64,000 nt of DNA from an uncultured Clostridium sp. Lineage in GTDB: Bacteria > Bacillota > Clostridia > Lachnospirales > Lachnospiraceae. Made by a program: the position numbers and the translations under genes. This document shows, piece after piece, positions 51,063-58,247 of this stretch (positions are counted from its first letter, which is position 1; each line of letters opens with the position of its first letter). The notes beneath the pieces are model-generated. The model was not told where the DNA came from. It ran no database searches and saw only the letters and a program-made list of their open reading frames with translations. The DNA is taken from contig NZ_URHZ01000017.1 in NCBI RefSeq assembly GCF_900547735.1, positions 1-64,000 of the forward strand, given 5' to 3'.

Positions 51063-52301
51063 TTAATAATTTTTCTTATGATACAGGTATCGCGGAATGC
51101 CGTCCACCATGACGGGAGAAACATCACCCTGGATTAACGGACGCACATAGCTGATAAATTCTTCGGTCACATAGGTGCCGTCCTTGTTGATCCACTCACG
51201 GGGAACGGTCTTTTCCACATTGGAAACCTTGTGTACATTGCGCAGTTCGGTGGTGCACTGGTATGGGTCATCGGAGATTCTCTTTAAGATAACCATCTCC
51301 CCGGTGTCACCCTCATCAGCGGCCTTAACTGCGGCGCCGCCAACCTGGAAAGCCTCCAGGATATCGATACGGGAAGCCAGATGGGAAGCCGCCCGCTGCA
51401 GGGAACTGAGTTCGATGCTGCGCGTCTTGCAGCCGATCTCCTGTGCAAGGCGCCGGGCCAGATAGTTGGCGGTTCCGGTGAGCTGTTTGTGGCCGAAAGC
51501 ATCGACAAAATCCACACCGTCCGTCAGCTCGCACACATAGCGGCCGTCCTCCAGGCGGATGCCCTCGGATACGGCGGCCACGACAAAGGGTTTCTTCTTA
51601 AGGAGATTCTTTACGCGCTCCAGAAAATCCTCAATATCAAAGGCAACCTCAGGCAGATAGATTAAATCCGGTCCTTCGCAGTCCTCGCCTTCCGAGAGTG
51701 CGGTGGATCCGGTCAGCCAGCCGGCGTTTCTGCCCATTACTTCGATGATGGTTACGAGGCCCTTGCTGTAAACAAGCGCACTGCTGTCCTGGATGATTTC
51801 CTTGGTGGATGTGCCGATGTATTTGGCGGCGCTGCCATAGCCGGGTGTGTGATCGGTAAGCGCAAGATCGTTGTCAATCGTCTTCGGCACGCCCACGAAT
51901 TTCGTCGGATACCCCTTGATGATTGCATAGTCGGACAGCTTCTTAATCGTGTCCATGGAATCGTTGCCGCCTATGTAAATGAAACATTCTATATTCAGTT
52001 TGTCGAGAATTTCAAAAATTTTCTCGTAGGATTCAATATTTTCATGAATCTCGGGAAGTTTATAACGGCAGGAGCCAAGATAGGCGGCCGGCGTTCTCTT
52101 TAACAGTTCTACGTCTAAATCGGTCTGGATATGCTCAGATAAATCAATATACTTCTCATTTAACAAACCCTCAATGCCGTGAAGCATTCCGTATACCTTC
52201 GGAGCCCCTCTGTCGATGGCGGTCCGGAATACACCGGCGAGACTGGAATTAATGGCAGCGGTAGGCCCGCCTGACTGGCCGACAATTACATTACCTTTCA
52301 T
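51063..52301 (-). CDS. pfp: 6-phosphofructokinase, pyrophosphate-dependent type
   Basis: 412 residues from the ATG at 52301. The phosphoryl-donor loop reads GGNDSMDT and the catalytic loop PKTIDND. ATP-dependent enzymes have GGDGS and PGTIDND; the Asp and Lys at these two positions mark PPi-using enzymes. Hence fructose-6-phosphate and PPi should give fructose-1,6-bisphosphate reversibly. GQSGGPTAAINSSLAG is the N-terminal start. The frame is open 23 codons further upstream but without a ribosome binding site, while GGAGGGG precedes this ATG. Confidence 0.9.
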   Translation of the reverse strand: MKGNVIVGQSGGPTAAINSSLAGVFRTAIDRGAPKVYGMLHGIEGLLNEKYIDLSEHIQTDLDVELLKRTPAAYLGSCRYKLPEIHENIESYEKIFEILDKLNIECFIYIGGNDSMDTIKKLSDYAIIKGYPTKFVGVPKTIDNDLALTDHTPGYGSAAKYIGTSTKEIIQDSSALVYSKGLVTIIEVMGRNAGWLTGSTALSEGEDCEGPDLIYLPEVAFDIEDFLERVKNLLKKKPFVVAAVSEGIRLEDGRYVCELTDGVDFVDAFGHKQLTGTANYLARRLAQEIGCKTRSIELSSLQRAASHLASRIDILEAFQVGGAAVKAADEGDTGEMVILKRISDDPYQCTTELRNVHKVSNVEKTVPREWINKDGTYVTEEFISYVRPLIQGDVSPVMVDGIPRYLYHKKNY

Positions 52302-52413
52302 AGTTATACCCCTCCAAACTTTTTTAGTAACGGTGGCCCGTGGAAAGAGCATACAGGTTCCCGTCCACAACGGCGGAAAGTCATCTGTCCAAACTTTTTA
52401 CCGTTATAAAATG

Positions 52414-52442
52414 ATTATATCAGTTTTATGATACTACAACAA
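52414..52442 (-). promoter_or_regulatory. Sigma-A promoter of pfp
   Basis: On the minus strand: TTGTTG (52437-52442), a 17-bp spacer, TATAAT (52414-52419), with a leader of about 105 nt. Confidence 0.6.
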
Positions 52443-52622
52443 GAAAAAGTAGGGGAATATTGCTTTTAATGCCAAATTTCATTATAATAAAATCACATAA
52501 AAAATGAGATAACCATCTTTTGAGATGAAATGGAAGCCAATAGAATAAGCGGCAAAGAATTCAGACAGGAACAAATTAAATAGAAAAATAACAGAAAAGT
52601 ATTGACATGGGGAAGGAGATAT

Positions 52623-52640
52623 TATATTCTATAGAATATA
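52623..52640. promoter_or_regulatory. Operator palindrome upstream of the GntR gene
   Basis: TATATTCTATAGAATATA is a perfect 18-bp palindrome, 29 bp before the GntR start. The core TATTCTATAGAATA recurs at 53394-53407 before the aminopeptidase gene. A TTGACA-like -35 (TATTGACATG) lies at about 52599. Confidence 0.75.
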
Positions 52641-52669
52641 GAAAACCTTTCCCGCAGATGGGAGAGACA

Positions 52670-53359
52670 ATGCAGATTAGTGAATTACCAACCGTAGGAA
52701 AGATGCCATTGAGTGAAAAAGTATACAGGATTCTGGTCCAGTCAATTGTCAGCGGAGAACTGCCTCCGGGGACCAAGCTTCAGGAAAAACATATTGCAAA
52801 GCAGATGGAAGTCAGCGCAACCCCGGTCAGGGAAGCTTTTAAGAAACTGGTCGGCGATGGTTTTATTGAGATTGTCCCATACTGTGGGGCGGTTGTGAAG
52901 GAGCTGGACGAGGAAGAGATCAGGGAGGCCTACCACTGCAGGGAGGCGCTGGAGAAGATGGCGCTGGAAGATGCAATCGGACGGTTTGATGAGAATACCC
53001 TGAAGCAGCTCTTTGATATCATTGAAAAGGAGAAGAATACGGAAGATATTCTGGAAGTATCAAGGATTAACAAGAGCTTTCATAATGTGATTTATCTGAC
53101 AGCGGACAACACGATGCTCTGCCGTCTGCTCGACATGCTGAATACGGTTATTTCACGTGACATGAAGTACTCCGCCAGCGATGAGAAGCGGAGAACTGAG
53201 ATATACCATGAGCATGTTGCGATAGCCGAGGCAATCCGGGATCACGATCTGGAGAGAGCCCAGAATGCGATGGTGACCCATATCCGTAACGGCCAGAAGT
53301 ACATAGAGGGACGCCGCCCGGTTTACGGGGAGGACGGTACCCGTGAGCAGGAAAACTAA
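52670..53359 (+). CDS. GntR-family regulator (FadR/FCD type)
   Basis: 229 residues from the ATG at 52670 (GGGAGAG upstream). The winged helix (MPLSEKVYRILVQSIVSGELPPGTKLQEKHIAKQMEVSATPVREAFKKLVGDGF) is followed by an all-helical FCD effector domain with the metal-site pattern of Asp/His residues (HNVIYLTADN, HEHVAIAEAIRDHD, MVTHIRNG). The same palindrome lies before this gene and before the aminopeptidase, so it probably regulates itself and that gene. Ligands of FCD proteins are usually small acids or amino acids. Confidence 0.93.
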   Translation: MQISELPTVGKMPLSEKVYRILVQSIVSGELPPGTKLQEKHIAKQMEVSATPVREAFKKLVGDGFIEIVPYCGAVVKELDEEEIREAYHCREALEKMALEDAIGRFDENTLKQLFDIIEKEKNTEDILEVSRINKSFHNVIYLTADNTMLCRLLDMLNTVISRDMKYSASDEKRRTEIYHEHVAIAEAIRDHDLERAQNAMVTHIRNGQKYIEGRRPVYGEDGTREQEN

Positions 53360-53384
53360 AAAAAGAAGGAAACTTCTTTTTTTT
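53358..53384 (+). terminator. Intrinsic terminator after the GntR gene
   Basis: AAAAAAAGAAG pairs with CTTCTTTTTTTT around a GAAA loop, starting at the stop codon. Confidence 0.75.
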
Positions 53385-53393
53385 ACTAATATT

Positions 53394-53407
53394 TATTCTA
53401 TAGAATA
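53394..53407. promoter_or_regulatory. Operator palindrome upstream of the aminopeptidase gene
   Basis: TATTCTATAGAATA is a perfect 14-bp palindrome sharing its whole sequence with the centre of the operator at 52623-52640, 42 bp before the ATG of the next gene. Confidence 0.75.
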
Positions 53408-53449
53408 TAGAAAATAGAAAGTAAATCAATAATAAGGAGGATATACAGG

Positions 53450-54421
53450 ATGAAGAAAATTTTAATGGCAAGAGGGGCGGACAAAGTGGTGACCACCTGT
53501 GTCAAAGTGCAGCCGGGTGAAGAAGTGGTAATTATCACGGAGGAATCCAAGCTGAGCATCGCCGAGGCGGTGGCGGCGGCTGTTTACCGTGTTGGAGCAC
53601 AGCCGATACTTACGGTGATGGAGCCGAGGGAACAGGACAGCCAGGAGCCGCCGAAGACGATAGCGGCGGCAATGAAATCCAGTGACGCATTTATCTCCGT
53701 TGTAGGTAAATCCATCACACACACCAATGCGGTAAAGGATGCGGTCCAGAATGGTTCCAGAGGCGTTGTTCTGACGCAGTTCAGCGAGGAAATGATGATT
53801 CACGGCGGAATCGAGTGTGATTTTGAAGAGGCGAAGGTGGTATGCAAGGCCATGGCGGAGGCTCTGGCCGGTTCCCGGGAGATTGTGCTGACGACGGCCG
53901 CGGGCACCAACCTGCGTTACTCGGCTGCCGGAAGAAGAGGAAATTCCCTCTACTGTATGGTGGAAAAAGGCCAGTTTTCCACCATACCGACGGTGGAGGC
54001 AAACGTATCCCCGCTGGAAGGAACGGCCAACGGCGTGATTATAGCGGACGCCAGCATCCCGTATATCGGTATCGGCGTTCTGGATGAACCGGTCCGTCTC
54101 ACGGTGGAAAACGGATTTATCACCTCAATTGAGGGTGGAAAACAGGCTGAAATGCTGAAAGCCGATCTGGCGGCGAAAAATGATCCCAATGTATACAACA
54201 TTGCAGAGATGGGAGTGGGCCTGAACCCGCAGTGCCGATTCATGGGATTTATGCTGGAAGACGAGGGCGTGTACGGGTCGGCCCACATAGGAATCGGAAC
54301 GAGCATCACACTCGGGGGAGTTGTGAAGGCATCCTGCCACTACGATCTCATTATGAAGGATGCGACCATCATGGCCGACGGTAAGACTCTGATGGATGCG
54401 GGAAAAGCGCTGGTAATCTGA
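53450..54421 (+). CDS. M29-like aminopeptidase (or NicX-type metal protein)
   Basis: 323 residues resembling the thermophilic aminopeptidase M29 family and the related NicX dioxygenase group. VKVQPGEEVVIITEE opens the N-terminal domain. Later blocks TIPTVEANVSPLEGTANG, NIAEMGVGLNPQC, EDEGVYGSAHIGIG and ASCHYDLIMKDATI carry the Glu, His and Asp residues expected at the metal site. AAGGAGG precedes the ATG. Placed between a GntR regulator and a glutamate symporter, it may trim glutamate- or acid-containing peptides; this is inferred from context. Confidence 0.8.
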   Translation: MKKILMARGADKVVTTCVKVQPGEEVVIITEESKLSIAEAVAAAVYRVGAQPILTVMEPREQDSQEPPKTIAAAMKSSDAFISVVGKSITHTNAVKDAVQNGSRGVVLTQFSEEMMIHGGIECDFEEAKVVCKAMAEALAGSREIVLTTAAGTNLRYSAAGRRGNSLYCMVEKGQFSTIPTVEANVSPLEGTANGVIIADASIPYIGIGVLDEPVRLTVENGFITSIEGGKQAEMLKADLAAKNDPNVYNIAEMGVGLNPQCRFMGFMLEDEGVYGSAHIGIGTSITLGGVVKASCHYDLIMKDATIMADGKTLMDAGKALVI

Positions 54422-54437
54422 GTCGTTTAACAGGGGA

Positions 54438-54484
54438 AATTAACACGCAGTCCGAAAAGAATTTCGGCTAATTTGACGTGTAAT
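54438..54484 (+). terminator. Hairpin after the aminopeptidase gene, weak terminator or attenuator
   Basis: AATTAACACG pairs with CGTGTAATT (one bulged base), enclosing CCGAAA-AGAA-TTTCGG. It is followed by ATTGTTATTA, not by a solid T-run, so partial read-through into gltS is possible. Confidence 0.45.
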
Positions 54485-54589
54485 TATTGTTATTATGGGA
54501 AATAGCAGATAAAGCTTCAGGCGGGAGGATTACAGGGAGTATAGAGGCGGAAAAGCTTTACCTGAACAGAAGGTCAGGAGGAATGAACT

Positions 54590-55789
54590 ATGACAATTGG
54601 ATTAAATGTATATCATACCATAGCAATCGCAGTCGTTATATTAATCTTGGGCGAGGCAATCCGTAAGCGGGTTGCAATTTTACAGAAATATTGTATTCCC
54701 GTACCGGTAGTCGGCGGCCTGATATGTACGGTTTTGATTCTTATCGGTCACGAGACAGGTGCGTTTGAAATCAAGTTTGACATGGCGTTTAAAGATTTTT
54801 TCATGCTGCTGTTCTATTCCGGAATCGGATTTACGGCAAGCTGGAAACTGTTGAAAAAGGGAGGGCCGCAGGTTATTATTTTCCTGGTCATCTCCTCCGT
54901 AGTCGTAATATTCCAGAACCTGCTGGGAGTCGGCCTGTCTAAGCTGATGGGCATCGATCCTCTGGTAGGTCTTGCAACCGGTTCCATCCCTATGACGGGA
55001 GGCCACGGAACATCGGCGGCATTTGCACCTGTTCTGGAAGGGGCCGGCCTTGCAAACGCCAATACGATTTCCCTGGCGGCGGCCACATTCGGCCTGGTGG
55101 CGGGAAGCCTGATTGGCGGCCCGACGGGACGTTTCCTGATCGAACATTACCATTTAAAAAGTTCCGATGCGGCCAGCGTTGCCGTAAAACTGGACGACAG
55201 TGAACTCGGAAAATCGGCAAACGGATCCAGTGAACGTGCCCTGACCGTAGGAGCATACCAGCTTCTTATCGCCGTGTCACTGGGCTGTCTTGTTTCGGAT
55301 TTACTCGCCAAAACCGGCCTTTCATTCCCTGCTTCGGTAGGAGGCATGACGGCAGCGGCCATCATCAGAAACATTGCCGACAACACGGATCATTTAAAAC
55401 TGCGCCTGCCGGAAATTTCAATCATCAGCAACATATCGCTTCTTATATTCCTGGCGCTGTCAATGATGACCCTGCAGTTATGGCAGCTCGCAGACCTCGC
55501 AATTCCAATGCTCGTTCTGCTTCTGGCCCAGACCATCCTGATGTTCGTCTGTGCGGTATTCATTACATTTAAGTTCATGGGAAAAACATACGACGCCGCT
55601 ATGATTGCGGTCGGTCACTGCGGTTTCGGACTCGGCGCCGTTCCGACGGCCATGGCCAATATGCAGTCGGTAGAAGAAAAATACGGTGCATCACCGGATG
55701 CCTTCTTTATCGTGCCGCTGGTAGGCAGCCTGTTCATTAACCTCATCAATACATTTGTAATTACAGGTTTTGTGAATTTTTTGAAGTAG
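54590..55789 (+). CDS. gltS: Sodium/glutamate symporter (GltS family)
   Basis: 399 residues, an integral membrane protein with two inverted halves. Typical GltS blocks are RKRVAILQKYCIPVPVVGGLI near the N-terminus, FYSGIGFTASWKLLKKGGPQV, GSIPMTGGHGTSAAFAP and, in the second half, GHCGFGLGAVPTAMANM. It should take up glutamate with sodium, which fits a cell with a sodium-type V-ATPase. GTCAGGAGGA precedes the ATG. It probably belongs to the same regulon as the aminopeptidase, 168 nt upstream. Confidence 0.92.
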   Translation: MTIGLNVYHTIAIAVVILILGEAIRKRVAILQKYCIPVPVVGGLICTVLILIGHETGAFEIKFDMAFKDFFMLLFYSGIGFTASWKLLKKGGPQVIIFLVISSVVVIFQNLLGVGLSKLMGIDPLVGLATGSIPMTGGHGTSAAFAPVLEGAGLANANTISLAAATFGLVAGSLIGGPTGRFLIEHYHLKSSDAASVAVKLDDSELGKSANGSSERALTVGAYQLLIAVSLGCLVSDLLAKTGLSFPASVGGMTAAAIIRNIADNTDHLKLRLPEISIISNISLLIFLALSMMTLQLWQLADLAIPMLVLLLAQTILMFVCAVFITFKFMGKTYDAAMIAVGHCGFGLGAVPTAMANMQSVEEKYGASPDAFFIVPLVGSLFINLINTFVITGFVNFLK

Positions 55790-55889
55790 ATATAAGTTCG
55801 CGGCCGGGCCGGCCCGGCGGGATGGTGAGAGGAATGCTATGAGTCTTCGATCCTGCTATCCGCGTCCCTTCCCCCACCTAACATCCTGA

Positions 55890-55918
55890 TTGCAGAACCC
55901 TCCCCCATGTGCTATACT
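55890..55918 (+). promoter_or_regulatory. Sigma-A promoter of the nucleotidyltransferase gene
   Basis: TTGCAG (55890-55895), a 17-bp spacer, TATACT (55913-55918), about 41 nt before the ATG. Confidence 0.6.
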
Positions 55919-55959
55919 GTTATGCAGTTATCAAGGAAACACATATGAGGAGAAGAGAA

Positions 55960-56883
55960 ATGAAAAAAACAGCGCTTGTAATCATGGCTGCCGGAATCGG
56001 AAGCCGTTTTGGAGGCGGGATTAAGCAGTTGGAGCCGGTAGGGCCTAACGGCGAGATTATTATGGATTATTCAATCCATGATGCACTTGAAGCAGGTTTT
56101 GACCGGATTGTGTTTGTTATCCGCCACGATCTGGAGGATGATTTCAGGGAAGTGATAGGAGACAGAATTGAAAAGATTGCTCCGGTTTCTTATGCATTCC
56201 AGGAACTGGACGATATACCTGACGGATTTTCAGTCCCTGAGGGCAGGAAAAAACCGTGGGGAACGGGTCAGGCGGTACTGAGTGTGCGCGATATCGTAAA
56301 TGAGCCGTTTCTGGTTATCAATGCGGACGACTATTACGGCAAGGAAGTATTTAAGAAGATTCATGATTACATGATTTCTGAGATGGATGAGAATGCGCCC
56401 GTTTATGATGTCTGCATGGGCGGCTTTATTCTGACCAACACATTAAGCGATAACGGCGGAGTTACCAGAGGGGTGTGTGAAGTAGGGGAAGACGGAGTTT
56501 TAAAGCGCGTGACGGAGACTTACAACATTGTTAAAACTCCGGACGGCCTGTCTGCATCCGACAAAGAGGGGAACCCGGTTACGGTCAGGGCGGATCAGCA
56601 TGTCTCAATGAATATGTGGGGACTTACGCCTGCGTTTATCAGAGAGCTTGAGAGAGGTTTTCCTGCCTTTCTGCAGAATTTGAAAGAAGGCGATATTAAG
56701 TCTGAATACCTGCTTCCGACCATCATCGACCAGATGATTAAGGACGGCCGTGTCAGAGTTACGGTGCTGGAAACTCAGGATCACTGGTTCGGCGTAACCT
56801 ACAAAGAGGACAAGGCAGGGGTTGCGGAGTCTATCAGGGCACTGATCAGCCAGGGCGTTTATCCGGAAAAGCTGTTTAACTGA
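55960..56883 (+). CDS. Sugar-phosphate nucleotidyltransferase-family protein
   Basis: 307 residues from the ATG at 55960 (AGGAGAAGAG upstream). It has the nucleotidyltransferase opening ALVIMAAGIGSRFGGGIKQLEPVGPNGE with the GxGxRxG-type loop and the KQ lysine, and a metal/sugar site VINADDYYGKEVF. GSRFGGGIKQ and the following layout are commoner in stand-alone Firmicutes proteins than in RmlA or GalU. No sugar biosynthesis gene is nearby, so the sugar and nucleotide are unknown. Confidence 0.8.
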   Translation: MKKTALVIMAAGIGSRFGGGIKQLEPVGPNGEIIMDYSIHDALEAGFDRIVFVIRHDLEDDFREVIGDRIEKIAPVSYAFQELDDIPDGFSVPEGRKKPWGTGQAVLSVRDIVNEPFLVINADDYYGKEVFKKIHDYMISEMDENAPVYDVCMGGFILTNTLSDNGGVTRGVCEVGEDGVLKRVTETYNIVKTPDGLSASDKEGNPVTVRADQHVSMNMWGLTPAFIRELERGFPAFLQNLKEGDIKSEYLLPTIIDQMIKDGRVRVTVLETQDHWFGVTYKEDKAGVAESIRALISQGVYPEKLFN

Positions 56884-56951
56884 TTGACCGGAAAAATTAA
56901 GGCAGAAATAAAAGAAAATCCCCGGATTGGGGAAGCAATATAGAAACTTTG

Positions 56952-57023
56952 GAAAAATCCTGCATATGATACCATATAACTTCATGCCAGAAGGAGGAAT
57001 GGGAATCAGATGCAGGATTTTTC
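56952..57023 (+). promoter_or_regulatory. 14-bp inverted repeat whose right arm covers a start codon
   Basis: GAAAAATCCTGCAT (56952-56965) is perfectly complementary to ATGCAGGATTTTTC (57010-57023), which begins with the ATG of the proline-rich gene. In an RNA containing both arms the start codon would be paired and the AGAAGGAGGAATGG site would sit in the 44-nt loop. Confidence 0.6.
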
Positions 57024-57759
57024 GTATGAAAGATTGAGAGCGCAGGAAGCAGCTTTGGAGCCTTACATACTGTACCGCAAGGATCAGGCTGTTCAGGCGG
57101 AGCGAAGTGGAAGAATCCGGGACTTTGAGTACTTTAAGAGTATGTTTCCCGATAGAGTCAAGACTTTGCAAATGTACGTGGAAGAGGTCTGCGATGAGAT
57201 GGAATACGACGGAAGCCCGATCTATGATGAGTTTCCGGATCGAATTCTGATGGAGCAGATGATTCAGAAGATTGCAGATAGAGCAGCACCCGCCGGCCAG
57301 GAGACAGAGCAGGCGGAAATGACCTCGGAAGAGCTGGAACCGCCTCAAATCAGAACTGCGGATACGGCTCCGCGGGTTTCCTACGGCCCTGTCAACAGCG
57401 AGTACGGGGGCGGAGAAGGCTACGAGACTTGGGAGATGGAGGAGACTCAAATTCAGGAGGTCGGAACGGAAAGACGTCCATGGGGCCCGCCACCAGGGCC
57501 GGGTCCGTGGGGCCCGCCACCACCGCCACCTCGTCCGTGGGGCCCACCACCACCGCCACCTCGTCCATGGGGCCCGCCGCCACCTCCAGGTCCGTGGGGC
57601 CCGCCACCGCCACCCCGTCCGTGGGGCCCGCCGCCACCGCCGCCAGGCCCGTGGGGACCGCCTCTGCGTCCCAGAAATTACTTTCTGAACGACGTTCTGG
57701 GAATTCTTCTGTTTAACGAACTGCAGGGAAGGCGCTGCCGCACAGGCAGGTGCAGATAA
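57010..57759 (+). CDS. Proline-rich repeat protein of unknown function
   Basis: 249 residues in three parts. Residues 1-~95 are a charged helical domain (EYFKSMFPDRVKTLQMYVEEVCDEMEYD). Residues ~96-155 are an acidic linker. Residues ~157-218 are seven PWGPP units separated by runs of Pro with Arg or Gly. A short tail follows (NYFLNDVLGILLFNELQGRRCRTGRCR). No signal peptide. Trp/Pro repeats of this type occur in spore-coat and surface-associated proteins of Firmicutes, but I cannot assign a role. Translation of the Pro runs should depend on EF-P. A terminator follows at 57813. Confidence 0.75.
   Translation: MQDFSYERLRAQEAALEPYILYRKDQAVQAERSGRIRDFEYFKSMFPDRVKTLQMYVEEVCDEMEYDGSPIYDEFPDRILMEQMIQKIADRAAPAGQETEQAEMTSEELEPPQIRTADTAPRVSYGPVNSEYGGGEGYETWEMEETQIQEVGTERRPWGPPPGPGPWGPPPPPPRPWGPPPPPPRPWGPPPPPGPWGPPPPPRPWGPPPPPPGPWGPPLRPRNYFLNDVLGILLFNELQGRRCRTGRCR
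57475..57665 (+). repeat. Tandem repeat encoding PWGPP(P)n units
   Basis: Seven imperfect units of about 24-30 bp, rich in C and G (CGTCCGTGGGGCCCGCCACC-like), lie within the proline-rich gene. Units 2-3 are nearly identical, so repeat-number change by slippage or recombination is likely. Confidence 0.8.
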
Positions 57760-57812
57760 ATCTGAACGTGTGCCGAAAACGTGATAAAAACAGAATAAAA
57801 GGCAATGATAGT

Positions 57813-57846
57813 AGCAGGGAAGAAAGGAAAATCTTCCCTGCTTTCC
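57813..57846 (+). terminator. Intrinsic terminator after the proline-rich gene
   Basis: AGCAGGGAAGA (57813-57823) pairs with TCTTCCCTGCT (57832-57842), then TTCC. Confidence 0.7.
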
Positions 57847-57921
57847 TGCGTTCCGGGCAAATGTTCCTGCAATACGGTTCCTGATTGACGGTGAAAAGTT
57901 TACAAAGAGCTGTTCGTCATT

Positions 57922-58184
57922 TCCACTTCCAGGTATTTCTGGAATTTGGAAGTGGATTATGATATAATGTCCGCAATGCGGACATTATATCATGCGCATG
58001 CAGATTTCTGCGCTTGCCGCAGAAAGTCTGGCGCTGAATTCCGTCGGAGACTCATATTCACAAAGTGAATATGATATAATGTCCGCAATGCGGACATTAT
58101 ATCATGCGCATGCAGATTTCTGCGCCTGCCGCAGAAAGTCTGGCGCTGAATTCCGTCGGAGACTTATATTCACGAAGTGGATAT
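57922..58184. repeat. Two 112-bp tandem repeats, each with a 31-bp palindrome
   Basis: Copy 1 is 57961-58072 and copy 2 is 58073-58184, differing at only a few positions; a third copy starts (GATA) at 58185 and is lost. Each copy opens with GATATAATGTCCGCA, one base, then its exact reverse complement. GCAGA-TT-TCTGC and CTGCG/CGCAG follow, and a CATATTCAC-AAA-GTGAATATG hairpin closes copy 1 (58053-58073). Before copy 1, TCCACTTCCA (57922-57931) pairs with TGGAAGTGGA (57947-57956). A 64-codon frame through the repeats has no start signal. The whole 57760-58247 gap otherwise holds only a terminator. Confidence 0.8.
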
Positions 58185-58247
58185 GATAAAAAATGATAAA
58201 ACAGACTGAAACAATTGTTTAGTATTTCTATAGAAGGAACAGGCAGA

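Noticed and set aside
57392..57716. Long frames on both strands over the proline-rich repeat
   Set aside because: GC-rich repeats without stop codons create them; only the frame from 57010 has a proper start and a non-repeat N-terminal domain.
57961..58184. CRISPR array
   Set aside because: Only two long tandem copies with no unique spacers between them and no cas genes.
57992..58186. 64-codon frame through the tandem repeats
   Set aside because: It is simply the repeat read in one frame, with no ribosome binding site.
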